Origin: Sitta carolinensis
Lineage: Eukaryota; Chordata; Aves; Passeriformes; Sittidae
Reading direction: 5' to 3'
NCBI GenBank assembly: GCA_032173965.1
Contig: CM063287.1
Span: 4,035,859-4,099,858, forward strand
DNA length: 64,000 bases
The notes under the pieces are model-generated. The model made no database searches and was not told the origin of the DNA. It saw only the letters and a program-made list of their open reading frames with translations. Both the position numbers and the translations under genes were made by a program. This document shows positions 1-11,560 of this stretch, piece by piece (position 1 is the first letter of the stretch; each line of letters opens with the position of its first letter).

Positions 1-113
1 AGCTGAACAGCATTTGGCTGCAATTTTTGATCCCCTGGAAACAATTCCGTAGTCAGCAGAAACACGAATTACAGCTGGGAGTGAAAACGAGACATGAAAA
101 CATGAATATTTTT

Positions 114-115
<2 letters not shown>

Positions 116-155
<40 letters not shown>
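116..155. repeat. Poly-T homopolymer
   Basis: About 40 consecutive T after TTTCC, followed by AAAGC. On the minus strand it reads as poly-A, in gene sense. No retroposed gene or LINE body is recognisable next to it. Confidence 0.95.
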
Positions 156-159
<4 letters not shown>

Positions 160-1704
160 CAGGCACAGTTTTAGACTTGTTTCTTTACATTGAATTATTT
201 TTTATATAACAATATAAAAATATAATTTTTACTTTATATTTTCCCATTTTAGCATATTTCAAAAATGTATATAAAATACTTTTAATAATGAAGGAGCATT
301 ATTTTGGTTATTACTTAGAAGATGCCATTCTTTTGTGATTAGCAAATAATAAATAATTTATAGGTACCTTACAGGTTTGTGCTGGATACTGGATTTCAAA
401 GGAGTCGTTTTTAGATTTATTCCTAAAGAAATATTTTAGGAAAAATACTGAGATTCCTTTGGAAAAGGAGTGAAAAAGGCCGGAATGCAAGAACAAACCA
501 TAAGGCTTCAGGATTTTAATTTAACTCTAAAATTCCTTTCATTTTCTTCGGCACTGTCCATAAAAATAAAGTTTATTCACAATGGGCTGCTATAAATCCC
601 ACTGCGAGTCAGATTTCTAGATGGGAAAAATGGGATTTTTGGGTGAAATGAATTTAAGCTCCTAAAAGAGATTGATGATGTTTGGATAACCTAGCAGATG
701 CCAAGGAATAAAGGAGGCTGTTTCATTTCTTTAAGGAATCTGCAATTCAGATAACAGCCACAGAATTGCAAGATGAACTGGCTCATGGAAGCAAATTTTC
801 CACAGAATTCTGGGAGAGGAAGAGTAGTTTGGGAATGATCTGCCATTCCAATGGTGCACAAGTTGGTCAAGCTCTTCCAAATGTCTTTAAAAGGCTTTTT
901 CCCTTCACCCAAAATGGAGAAAAGGGGATGTGAATATAATCATTAATTAAAGAATAAACCAGTGAATAAATGGATTTATAAATCTATGAATGGGAATATA
1001 AAGTATATTTAAATTTATGAATATAATATTTAATTAGAGACTAAATCGTTGAATACATATTTATATGTATATATAAATAAATAAATAAATAGATGTGGAG
1101 CCTATAAGCCCAAAAGTAGGGATTTTAAATATGAGTAGGCCTGAAAATTTTAGTTGAGAGTAACTTGTTGCAGATGTTGATTTGAATTAATTTATCAGCC
1201 AATTACTGGAATCTCTTCAGTGTATAAGAGGCAAGAGGAAATATCAAAAACTATCTCCAATGTTGCCCTAAAATGGCAGCAAACCAACTCTCCAGGAAAC
1301 ATATGCAATTAAGCAGCTCGGGAAAAAATATTTTAAGATTTAAGCACAAACATTGGCATCCTCTAATTTGATTTTTGATTAATTTCTTGAAAAAGCACCT
1401 TTTTCCTCAACGTTTTTTTTTTTTAATTTATGTATGGAATTCAGCTCTGAATCCTCACTTCTGTGCCTGACACCTGGGCTTTGAGCAGATGCTTTAGCAC
1501 AAAAATCCTGCACCCTGTTAGGAAGCCCAGGATGCATTTCCCGTGCTCATTGCACCAAGCATTGAGAACCCTTGTGGTGAGAAGGGCATTAAACCCAGAA
1601 ATTAAATTTATAATAGAAATACAGATAACACAGACGAAACATTATAGACATGGGCAATAATGAATAGGAATTATCCTCGTGGTGCCAAATAATGGTCAGA
1701 GCAG

Positions 1705-2045
1705 CGTAGTCTGGGGTTTCTGAGTTTCTAAAGCTCCGTTTTTCCTGATGTTTTGCGTTGCTGAAATTACTTTCCCAGGCAAAAGAACAAAACATCAGGA
1801 TTGTTTCTGTAAGGACACTCATGTTTGGAATTCTTTCTGTGGGAGGGATTTCTTTTGCTGTCCCTCTGGTTTGACCAACGTGGGTGAAAGGGGTTGTCTT
1901 TCCTTCGCCAATCACAGTGGTCTGGGGAAAAATCTATAAAAAGGGAGCGATCCCTGAAATCACCGGAGTCAGACTGATTTTCTCCAAGCAGCTTTGGAGA
2001 AATTCCACAAGGATTTCGTGTCGTGTGTTATTCCCCACAGCGACA
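1705..2045 (+). mobile_element. Solo LTR, family A (endogenous retrovirus), copy 1
   Basis: Aligned by eye with the copies at 14730, 17011 and 42475. It starts CGTAGTCTGG (family start TGTAGTC) and ends ACAGCGACA. It contains a CCAAT box at 1908-1912 in GCCAATCACAGTGG and a TATA box, TATAAAAAG, at 1935. Length 341 bp matches the other copies. There is no internal retroviral sequence, so it is a solo LTR. Flanks GAGCAG and GAAGCAG are similar but not a clean duplication. It is inserted antisense to the cadherin gene, 52 bp from the donor of the transmembrane exon. Confidence 0.85.
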
Positions 2046-2097
2046 GAAGCAGCTCTGCTGCCAAGAGCAGCCCCTGGGGCAGAAGGAGGATACTCAC

Positions 2098-2316
2098 TGC
2101 CGGTAGCTGACCATGACGATGAGGATGGCAGGCATGCAGCACAGGATGATGATCACAGCCAGGGCCAGCAGGGCCCCCTCCGTGTAGCCCACGGCCTGCG
2201 CCTGCTTCTTCACGTTGGCCACCACGTCCGGCGTGCGGATCTCCAGGATCCGCCCGCCCTGGCCCAGGTAGGGCTGGAACTCCTTGTTGATATCCAGCAG
2301 TTTGCCATCCAGGAAC
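2098..2316 (-). CDS. PCDH15: Protocadherin-15(-like) exon, end of MAD12 and transmembrane helix
   Basis: 219 bp: one base, 72 codons, then CA. The acceptor is TTGAAG and the donor GTGAGT. The translation starts [13 protein letters not shown], continues [13 protein letters not shown] and [13 protein letters not shown], and then a hydrophobic helix of about 22 residues ([19 protein letters not shown]...) followed by VSYR. In PCDH15 this single-pass helix contacts LHFPL5 and TMIE in the transduction complex. The sequence between IRTP and GYTEG differs most from mammals. The exon is much richer in GC and CpG than its surroundings. The next exon, starting with one base to finish a Gln codon, would encode the cytoplasmic tail and was not found in 1-2097. 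A solo LTR in the opposite orientation ends 52 bp from the donor. Confidence 0.95.
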
Positions 2317-2670
2317 CTTCAATGGCACGAAAACACCCCGCTATTAGGGATCAGTTTGTGAAGACAGTTTTAATTACAGCAGGTTAGTAGTCCAGTAAAG
2401 CACATACATCATCTTGGAGGGCTTTAGAATAGTGGCACTTCCCTGTAATCCTGGGGCCAGGGACAATTCCAATGTACTCAACACCAGGACACAGTTTAAA
2501 CACTGAAAAGGAGGGCTGAGTTGAGCTTATCCTGATTTTCAGGGCACAAAATTCTCCCTGGCATCACAAAGGCCTTGCTTTGTGCTTTTCCTCCTCTGCT
2601 TTGATCCCGAGGATCAACCAACCCTTCCTGGACACATCCCTCAGGGCCCAAAAGATCACCCTGGTCTTGC

Positions 2671-2823
2671 CCAAGGCAGCGGTGGAGTCACCATCCCTGG
2701 AAGTGTTCAAAGAACCTCTGGATGTGGCAGTGGGGATGTGGGGCAGTGGTGGCCTTGGCAGTGCTGGGGAATATTGGATTTGATGACCTCAGATGTCTTT
2801 TCCACCCTTAATGATTCTATGGT
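2671..2823 (+). mobile_element. CR1 LINE 3' end
   Basis: The 3' terminal part of a CR1 element: ACCATCCCTGGAAGTGTTCA, TTTGATGACC, then TTTTCCACCCTTAATGATTC. The end (TCCAACCT-like, then GATTCTATG) is the standard 3' signature of avian CR1. It is heavily 5'-truncated. Confidence 0.85.
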
Positions 2824-4104
2824 TGCTGTTACCCTAAAAATCAGGCAATTTTTAGAGGATTTTCTCAGCTCTTTAGGGAAATTCTTTGGATGGCTGGACA
2901 AAAAATACATTGCCTAAGGCTTTAACTTCTGAAGAAAAATGAAGATCCTTGGATCACTCCAGAAGTGAGGACTGAGTGTCTCACAGGCTGCCCAGCTCCA
3001 AAGACTAAAGTAGGAGATGTGTTAGAATGGAGGATCCTAATGGTGGGAGCTATAGCAGAAATCAAGATCCTTACATATACAGTGGTTTCCCTGGAGAAAG
3101 ATGAGGGGGAAAAACCTCCAGAAAACTTAGCAAGTAAAGAACAACAAAAAACTTCCGTAAGTATTTTTGTGTATAAGCTCTGAAAGTCTAAAGAAAGCCT
3201 GAGAGAGCTTTGATCTCCTTAATCTGATCACATGACAGAAATTCCACTCCTCAAAGACCACTTCTTCAAGGGCTGTAATTTCTTACAACTGACTTCCCCT
3301 CAGATTAATTTCCTGATAAATCCCCATAGCATTTCTTGTCCCTGTTTTTTATTTTGGAATTTTGGGGAGAATCCACTCTGCTGTGGGTGTGTAATGATGA
3401 ACTGGACCTCATCACAAGCAGAACAGCTCATCCTGAATGATGAATTTGGGCTGGTTTCATGACACTGAGGGCAAAGAGCCTGCACCCCCCACCCTCACAA
3501 AGGAGTCTGGAAGAATAGTTCCCATTCCTGACATCTTCCACGAATGATTTCCTTGGAACTTGAGAAAAAAAAAAATCCCTTTTCCAACCTAAATGATGGC
3601 ACAAAGTGGATGTAAACATTCTCTTGCTGCTCACTAGATGTCACTGGTGCATGTCCCACGTCCTTTGAGCTGGCAAAAGCCTTCCCAGCAGGACAGCATT
3701 AAATCCCTGGATGATTTTAACCACCTCTCCGTTGAAATTCCGCTGGCATCTTCCCGACAGAGCCTTTTTAACAGGTTTGTAACTCAGCCATGAGCGTTTA
3801 CTCCGTGATGGAATGTGACACGTTGTGCAGGAGCTTCACACAGTTTCTTTTTAACAGGGGACATTTTCCACTTAATTTATGCAGGAGGAATTTGCTGGAC
3901 TCAACTGGTTTTTATGCTCCAATAAATCAAAGTCTCTTCCCTTTAAAAGATAGGAAAGGAGGCTGAACGTTTCAGTCTGGGAAATTATCTGAGTGGCTTC
4001 AGAGTCTTTTAGAGGTTTCTGGAAGAGGGAGGACATAGTGAAGTACAGGTACTATGCAGACCCATTTTTGGTGTGTAATCAAATAGATTTGGAACAAAAA
4101 TCAG

Positions 4105-4455
4105 ATGAGGAGGGGCTGAGGGAGCTGGGCAGGGGCTCAGGCTGGAGCAGAGGAGGCTCAGGGGGGACCCTGCTGGCTCTGCACAACTCCTGAGAGGAGG
4201 GCACAGCCGGGGGGTCGGGCTGTGCTGCCAGGGCACAGGGACAGCACAAGGGCAAACGGGCCTCAAGCTGTGCCAGGGCAGGCTCAGCTTGGCCAGCAGG
4301 AGGAATTTGTGCCTGGAAAGGGTGCTCAGGCCTGGGCAGGGGCTGCCCAGGGAGGGTTGCAGTGCCCATGGCTGGAGGTGTGCAGGGAAGGGCTGGGTTA
4401 AGGGTTGGATCTGTCGAGTTCAGAGGTTCTTTCCAACCTATATGACTGTTTTATG
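4105..4455 (+). mobile_element. CR1 LINE, 5'-truncated
   Basis: Plus-orientation CR1 of the subfamily also found (reversed) at 9750, 33438, 39236, 46150, 51594 and 58300. It runs from GAGGAGGGGCTGAGGGAGC to TTCTTTCCAACCTATATGAC. Reverse-strand open frames across it are repeat artefacts. Confidence 0.9.
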
Positions 4456-6987
4456 AGAACCCTGATTAATAAATACTTCAGGTAATCAATCGTAACAGTC
4501 TGAAGGAAGAATACTGATCTCTCATTGTGTAACAGTTTTACAAAGTACGGGACAGGGATAATTCTGAGTATCTTGAGAGACACAGGGGTTTTTAACCCCC
4601 TAGCACTGGCTGCTACATCCATGACTTCTAAACCATGCCTTTGTTTTCCAGCCAAACATTTTCCTGGCATTATCATGGGATTCATGTTATGGATTATGGA
4701 AGCCTCATGCTTTTGTTCAGAGGGGTTCGTTTCTCATGGTGACAACTGTGACTCTGTTCAGCTGCTTCTTGGTAAGCTGCTGTGTCCACCCTCTTCTCCC
4801 AACTCCAGCTGCTTTGGGTTTGGATCCCTGACTCCTGCCTGTATCCCTGCAGTTCTCCACCTGCTGTTCCACTTCATCCTCAATTCCCCTCGCATTCGAC
4901 CTTCACAAGTAATCGTTTTCAAACAGTGACAGGTTCACGTGAAATTCCATTAAATCAGAGCCTCCACTCTGCTTTAGAAGCAGGAACACAGCAGGTGTTC
5001 CCAAAAAAGCCCATTCTGGAAAAGCCACAGGCATCTTCCAATACACAATCATTTGGTGAGCTGTGTAAAAACCCCAGCTGGCAGAAGTCACTGATTCTGT
5101 GCTGTTGGTCCTGGATATATCATGGAACTGATGAACACTTGGAAAATCACCTGTGGGAATGTATCCTCCTTATCAGTAATTAAGTGTTTAAAACAGGATG
5201 CTCTGTTTCTTTCTCCCATCATATCCAATTTATGGAATGATCCTTTCTCCCACTGATCCCTTTTCTGCCAGATCCAGAGAAGATTCTTGGCTGCCAGAAG
5301 GGTGGTTGGGACTCACGGCTTCCCAGTGAGAGAACAACCACTGCTGAAGTGTCCTCTTGGACAGGAAGAACCCTGAGCCATCCCTCTGAAATCAAACTCC
5401 CAGGGAGGACCTTTATCGTTTTAGGAGGTTAAAATCTTTGTAGATTTGTGTACATCCCTGGCCCAAATCTTCTGAGGATCTCCCACTTTCCAGTGAAAAC
5501 GTGGGCACTCCAGCTGCAAAGCTGTCTCTTTACCTCAGTGAGCTGACAGCCACTCACCTCTACCCTAAAGCCAGGGAAGCATTCCCTGGGATTTTGCTGA
5601 TTTAAATATTTAAAAGCTTTTGAAGAGAAGAAAAAAAGCCCCTAAAAAGCTGAGTGTGCAGGCACACGGAGCATTTTAATGAAGTTGTTTCTCAAATTAA
5701 TCCCCCTTCCCTTCCTGTTGGAAAATCTGATTTTTCACCTCTCTTAACTCTACTCTGCTCTGGGTACAACGCTGAACATCTGAATATCCCCAACAAGACA
5801 TTCCAATATTTTCAAAGGGTTCCAAAATGAAGAGGAACATATTTTTTTCTGACCATGAAGAGAGTCTGCAAAGGGAAAAGTTTATTTTTCCTGGAATTCA
5901 AAGAGCCAACTGCCTCCCTGTTCTGATAACAGCTCATTTTCATGTCCTGATAGTAATGGATTTACTGAGAATTTTCCAAAGGGAGGAGGAAAAGGGGGTC
6001 AGAATCTTGAATAAAACTGAGAAAAGATCACAATGACTCCATTCTGGGAATGACCAATACTGGTCAAGTGACCACAAACCAGAGTATCACTGAGACTTGA
6101 AAAGACTGAATGACCATGGGGATACCTAAAAACAAATGCCAGGAGAAGGAAGGAGGCTCTATCACCATCCCCCTGAAAGCTGTTATTGCTATTAATTATA
6201 TTTCACAGAATTCTTTTAGATAAAGTATTAATTTTTTATATTTCTAGTTCAGAAAAATGATACTAGAAGACTGGAGTGGGTTCACAGAAAACTTACGTGA
6301 TTAAAAGAATTAAAACACAGCCCAGAGCAGAATTTCTCAGGAATAAAAATACAGAGGATGATGTGAACATGACCTTGGTGGGACCCAAAAATTAAAAGCA
6401 CCAAGGGATGCTTTAATTTAGCACCCAAAGTTTAATAAAAGTGAGCCTGGAAAAATTAAAAAGAAAAGACGAAAGCCCTAATCTTTGACAAGGAATTAAC
6501 CTGCAATAACAACCCTCAGTTGCAGTTGATTGGATTTTCTGGTGCAGTTGCTCTGCTGACAGACAGGTTCCAAGCAGAATTAATCTGAGGAGATCCCAGA
6601 CTTGCTGAGACTGATGCCAGTGATCTTTCCCAGCCTATAAAATCTGAATATCTGCAGAACTTTCCTGTGCTGTGGTTCACCTATGCTCCACCAGGAGCTT
6701 GGGAGAAGAAATCCTTTTCCAACCCCATTTCCCTGCTGTGGTTTGCAGCCTTTTCCTGCCAGGCTGCTGAGGGCCTGCTCAGCACAGGAAGAGCCCATTG
6801 AGGTTCTCACTGAGAGAAAAACCACCACCACAGTGGGACATGTGCAAACAAAACAAAAAAGCCAACAATAAATAGATTTTTTTTCTTTAAAAGAAGAACC
6901 TGATTTGCATCTTGAAGAGCTTGATCTCCTATGTGGAGGTGTGCATGGGGTCATGTCCCAGTCTCTGTTTTACATGAGGCGCAAACA

Positions 6988-7197
6988 CCTCCCTTCCCTT
7001 CCTTCCCTTCCCTTCCCTTCCCTTCCTTCCCTTCCCTTCCCTTCCCTTCCCTTCCCTTCCCTTCCCTTCCCTTCCTCCTTCCCTTCCCTTCCCTTCCCTT
7101 CCCTTCCCTTCCTTCCCTTCCCTTCCCTTCCCTTCCCTTCCCTTCCCTTCCCTTCCCTTCCCTTCCCTTCCCTTCCCTTCCCTTCCCTTCCCTTCCC
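6988..7197 (+). repeat. Polypyrimidine microsatellite (CCCTT)n
   Basis: About 210 bp of nearly uninterrupted C and T, mostly the pentamer CCCTT, with minor slips (CTTCC, TCCTCC) near 7023, 7076 and 7111. It abuts the purine tract at 7198. All reading frames through it are low-complexity Pro/Ser/Phe repeats and not genes. Confidence 0.95.
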
Positions 7198-7570
7198 AAG
7201 AGGAAGGAAGGAAGGAAAGGAAAGGAAAAAAGGAAAAGGAAAAAAGGAAAGGAAAAAGGAAAGGAAGGAAAGGAAAGGAAAGGAAAGGAAAGGAAAGGAA
7301 AGGAAAGGAAAGGAAAGGAAAGGAAAGGAAAGGAAAGGAAAGGAAAGGAAAGGAAAGGAAAGGAAAGGAAAGGAAAGGAAAGGAAAGGAAAGAGAAGGAA
7401 AAAAGGAAAGAAAGAAAGGAAAGGAAAAGAAAAGAAAAGAAAAGAAAAGAAAAAGAAAGAAAAAGAAAAGAAAAGAAAAGAAAGAAAAGAAAAGAAAAAG
7501 AAAAGAAAAGAAAAGAAAAGAAAAGAAAAGAAAAGAAAAGAAAAGAAAAGAAAAGAAAAGAAAAGAAAAA
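7198..7570 (+). repeat. Polypurine microsatellite (GGAAA)n grading into (GAAAA)n
   Basis: About 370 bp of pure A and G. The first part is (AAGGA)n; from about 7425 the unit becomes AAAGA/GAAAA. Together with the preceding tract it forms a strand-switching Py/Pu block of 583 bp. Lys/Glu/Arg-rich open frames here are artefacts. Confidence 0.95.
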
Positions 7571-7939
7571 TGGACTCATGCTCCAAACAGAAACTGTGGG
7601 AAGCCTGAAGGTCAACACTGCAGCAGCAAAGCCTGAAGATCACACAGGACTTTGAGTACATAGGGAGGAAATTCCTTGGAGGAATTTCAGTTGGAAGCTC
7701 CTCCACAGGGTGGACAAAACCTACTACAAGCTGTTGTGGTGACAATGTCTGAATCATGTGGACTGGGACAATTTAGCCCAAGGCACTGGACTGAACTAGG
7801 AAGTGGCAAATTCCCACGGTATCCATAGGGTATGTCCATGCAGCAGCTTTTTCAATGGATTTTTCTCTTGGTTTCTAACAGACCAACACATTCTCAAACA
7901 ATCCATGGACAGAGGGAGACCAACAAAACAAACACTCAC

Positions 7940-8116
7940 TTAAAAAGCTCGTTCCTCATGATGGCTCTGTTGGTCTGTGGGTCGATGGCGTAGACCATGA
8001 GGTCAGATTTGGTGTAATCCTCCTCAGAATATCCATCCCCAAACCTCCGTGCTCCGATGGATTCCACCACGACCGTCGCCCCTGGAATCTGGTCTTGGAC
8101 ATAGCGTTCCAAAATC
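7940..8116 (-). CDS. PCDH15: Protocadherin-15(-like) exon, core of MAD12
   Basis: 177 bp: one base, 58 codons, two bases. The acceptor is CCTTTAG and the donor GTGAGT. The translation runs [54 protein letters not shown]. These blocks ([33 protein letters not shown]) are diagnostic of the PCDH15 membrane-adjacent domain and of no other cadherin I know. The final AA joins G of the next exon to give Lys. The reading frame is clean on both sides. Confidence 0.95.
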
Positions 8117-9749
8117 CTAAAGGGAAGACGGAGCTGGAAAACTGCACTGATTGATTTGTGCCTCTCACCACTGACCCCAGCCCAAATGAGGTCCTGACAG
8201 GCAAAATCCACAGGATGAGAAGGATTTTGACCTTCAGAGCACTTTTAAAAATGAATCGCTGCTCCACACAACCTCTGAAAATCTGCACTCCTGAGAAAAG
8301 CTCAGCAGTGCTCCAAGAGGTCTTCAGAAGTTGCGTCCTTAAGTCGAGCCTTTGTATTTATGACCCCAGTCCAGTTTTAAATGGCTCATGGGAATCACCA
8401 CCTATACTTCATACAAAATCCCCCTGTCAGCCTTTTATTAAGTTATATGATTCCAGCACTTCCATTCCAGGCTTCCACATGGTGCATCCCATAAATTTTC
8501 ACCCAGAGAAACAACCACTTGAACGATTTTTGGTGGGGTATTTCATCCGGTCCTCCAATATCACACAACATTTCAGGGGCTGTAACGCCTGCTGCTCCAA
8601 AAGGCACCAGGTTTTACAGGCAGGAGGAAACTGGAATATTGGGCTGACACTTTTACCACAGGAAATAAAATCAAATAAACTGCAGCAGGATTCCACAAGC
8701 AGGGGAAAGAAAGGCTGATAGAATTTAGTGATAACAACAATATCAACAAAAACAACAACAACCAGACTTCCTAAACGTTTCCAACATGGGACCAAGAAAG
8801 GATCGTTTGAAGCCCACAGAAAGTTTTATAAATAAAGGCATAAATGCAAATATCAACTCTGTGCAAGAAAACGAGGGAGAAATAATCCAGAGCATTTGGA
8901 AGTGTAGAAATTCCATCTAAATTTATAAGAAAATACTGAATTTCCTGAGTTAATTGATATGATCAGAAAATCAAAAAGCAATAGCTGAGCTGGAGGCAAA
9001 ACCAAGGGAACTAGAGGGAATGCATTGCCTGATCCATGAAGGACAAAGCAGGGTCTGGAGGAAGCCATATCCCCCACAAAAAAAAGGACAGCAGTGATTT
9101 AAGGTCAGCTTGTTTAACACAAAACCTCCTGCAGTTGCTGAAGTTACATTTTTGCTGTTGTGGCTTTTTTCCAGACCCAAGATTTTTACCAGCTCCTGAT
9201 TTTTCAAGGCTCCTGATTCACATTTTTCCAAGGAACATCTCTTTGTGTGGAAATTTAGTTTGCCCTTAAAACCCATTCTAAGCTTTTAAGCTTTTCCATA
9301 AGATCTTGAAAAATTCAAGTATGTCAGAGCCAGGTCATACCTGAGGAGTGAGTATATGGAATTACTGCAGAGAAAATAGGGATGCAGACAGGCTGACATG
9401 GTTCTTGTGAAGTGGTGTACTCTGAACAAGCTCTCCTGTTGTTTGCAGATATGGAGAACGCTCCTTATCTCTGCTTCTGGCATGCTCTGCACTGGCAGCC
9501 AAGGTGAGAACCTGTCACACACACCTCAGCAACAATAATTCCCCCAGGGAAAACCTGACAGAACCTATCTGGGATATGGAGATTATTATAAAACCCCACC
9601 AAACGTGATGGGAGTGTAAATGGCCAAAACGAAACCACGGCCACTCGTAGGAGGGTGCTCAGCACGAGGTGTCAGGCAGAAATATGTAAAGGACTTGCCT
9701 CCATAATCAGCAATCAATCATCACCTCTTGCTGCAGGAGATGTTTTTCA

Positions 9750-9990
9750 TGGAATCACAGAATCACAGAATCACCCTGTGCCCCGTGCCCACCTTGTGCC
9801 CAGCCCAGAGCACTGAGTGCCACCTCCAGCCCTTCCCTGCACACCTCCAGCCATGGGCACTGCAACCCTCCCTGGGCAGCCCCTGCCCAGGCCTGAGCAC
9901 CCTTTCCAGGCACAAATTCCTCCTGCTGGCCAAGCTGAGCCTGCCCTGGCACAGCTTGAGGCCCTTTGCCCTTGTCCTTTTCTGTTTCCT
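9750..9990 (-). mobile_element. CR1 LINE fragment
   Basis: Reverse-oriented CR1 tail. It starts GGAATCACAGAATCACAGAA (the complement of the CR1 3' tip) and continues through CTGGGCAGCCCCTGCCCAGG to GCTTGAGGCCCTTTGCCC, where it is truncated. Confidence 0.9.
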
Positions 9991-10181
9991 TGTACAGAAC
10001 TCTTATTACACCCGAGACAGAAAAGCTCCAGGTTGGAAATTTGTAATGTAGGGTGACTCCTGGCAGGATCGGTAATAATGTTCCCTTTCCTCAGAAATTC
10101 CTGGCATCTTGCTGGAATTCATTGCCTTTGAGAATATCTTTGTCTAAAACATTATTAAAACTGAAGAACAAAGAGAATGCT

Positions 10182-10472
10182 TGGACAAGGTATGGAGGGA
10201 CAGCACACAGGGAATGGCTTCCCAGTGCCAGAGGGCAGGGCTGGCTGGGATATTGGGCAGGAATTGTTCCCTGGCAGGGTGGGCAGCCCTGGCACAGGGT
10301 GCCCAGAGCAGCTGGGGCTGCCCCTGGATCCCTGGCAGTGCCCAAGGCCAGGCTGGACTTTGGGGCTGGGAGCAGCCTGGGACAGTGGGAGGGGTCCCTG
10401 CCCATGGCAGGGGTGGGATGGGATGGGTGTTAAAGTCCCTTCCAACCCAAACCAGTTTGGAATTCTGTGATA
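10182..10472 (+). mobile_element. CR1 LINE, 5'-truncated
   Basis: Runs from GGAGGGACAGCACACAGGGA through the conserved core CCCAGAGCAGCTGGGGCTGC to the 3' signature CCCTTCCAACCCAAACCAG. The core is nearly identical to copies at 25150, 30788, 61270 and 63200. Confidence 0.92.
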
Positions 10473-11215
10473 TCACCTCCTGAGAAATGGGTACATTGCA
10501 GCCATTGGCTACACTGACATTGCAGGAAACCCCACAAAGCCCAGCAGAATGGCAGCAGTGTTCAATTTGAAACACACAAATTGCATGTTTAGGTTAAAAC
10601 AGAGAAAAAAATCACACCGAAGACTGAAAGGCTGCAATTAAAGAATTCACTTAAAAATAGGGCAGCTCCCTGCAGAGTTGATTGAAAAATCCTTCAGCTG
10701 AACTTGTGATGCTGACAACACTGTTTTAGAACTCCTCTGGAAACTGGCCACTTGCTTGTAGTGGTATTCACAAACGCCAACTGTTTTTAGATTCCTACTT
10801 TTAAGTAACAACAGTGTCCACAGCTCTGCTGTATTGATCAGCAGAATTCAAATTAAAATTAGTCTGTCACATGTTAACCCCACAAGGGTCATTCCCATCC
10901 TCCCGAGTGGTGTGTAAGAGGTGGAAGCAGGAGCAGAACAGGTGATGAGCCTTCCCAACTGCTCCGAGTCCACTGGAGCTGCTTAGTAGGGAGGGAAATG
11001 CCTCCCAATGCCTCCCCAGTGCAAAGCACAGCTCTCCCAGTTCCCAGGAGTGACACTGGATAAGAGGAGCTGCTCTGTCACTGAGGGATTCTGAGGCCCA
11101 AAGTTCCCTGAAAATCCTGAGGTGATTATTTTTCACCTTTAAATGCAAAATAAATGGAAAGGCAAAACAATACAGCTGAGCTGTCCCTTGGCTGGGGAAT
11201 TCTGCTCCTTGAACT

Positions 11216-11560
11216 CCCAGAATGGTTTGGGTTGGAAGGATCTCAAAGCCATCAAGTGCCACCCCTGCCATGGCAGGGACACCTCCCACTATCCCAGGCT
11301 GCTCCAAGCCCCAAAGTCCAGCCTGGCCTTGGGCACTGCCAGGGATCCAGGGGCAGCCCCAGCTGCTCTGGGCACCCTGTGCCAGGGCTGCCCACCCTGC
11401 CAGGGAACAATTCCTGCCCAATATCCCATCTCTTCCTGCCCTCTGGCAGTGGGAAGCCATTCCCTGTGTCCTGTCACTTGCCACTTTTGTGAAAGTCCCA
11501 TCTCCAGCCTTTTCACCCATCCCCTGTAGGTACTGGAAAGGGGCTTTCAGAACATCCCTG
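11216..11560 (-). mobile_element. CR1 LINE, 5'-truncated
   Basis: Reverse CR1: AGAATGGTTTGGGTTGGAAG at the 3' tip, then the same GC-rich core, ending near CCTGTAGGTACTGGAAAGGG. Overlapping open frames on both strands are artefacts of this repeat. Confidence 0.92.

Larger units (their letters stand above)
1..2097 (-). other. Intron (partial) following the transmembrane exon
   Basis: AT-rich intron sequence. It holds a poly-T run of about 40 at 116-155, a short (TAAA)n and AT-rich patch around 1020-1095, and a solo LTR at 1705-2045. From 156 to about 1700 I see no exon, RNA gene or recognisable mobile element. No cytoplasmic exon starting in the required phase was found, so this intron exceeds 2.1 kb. 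Confidence 0.6.
2317..7939 (-). other. Intron between MAD12 core exon and transmembrane exon
   Basis: 5.6 kb. It holds CR1 tails at 2671-2823 and 4105-4455 and the long pyrimidine/purine tract at 6988-7570. The stretches 2830-4100, 4460-6985 and 7575-7935 contain short chance reading frames only. I recognise no exon, RNA gene or transposon there. Confidence 0.6.

Noticed and set aside
1884..2387. 167-residue plus-strand open frame across the LTR and transmembrane exon
   Set aside because: Antisense to a well-supported exon. It is open because the exon is GC-rich, and no homology is recognised.
6905..7757. Open frames of 225 to 268 residues on both strands
   Set aside because: They are translations of the CCCTT/GGAAA microsatellite and are open only because the repeat contains no stop codon.
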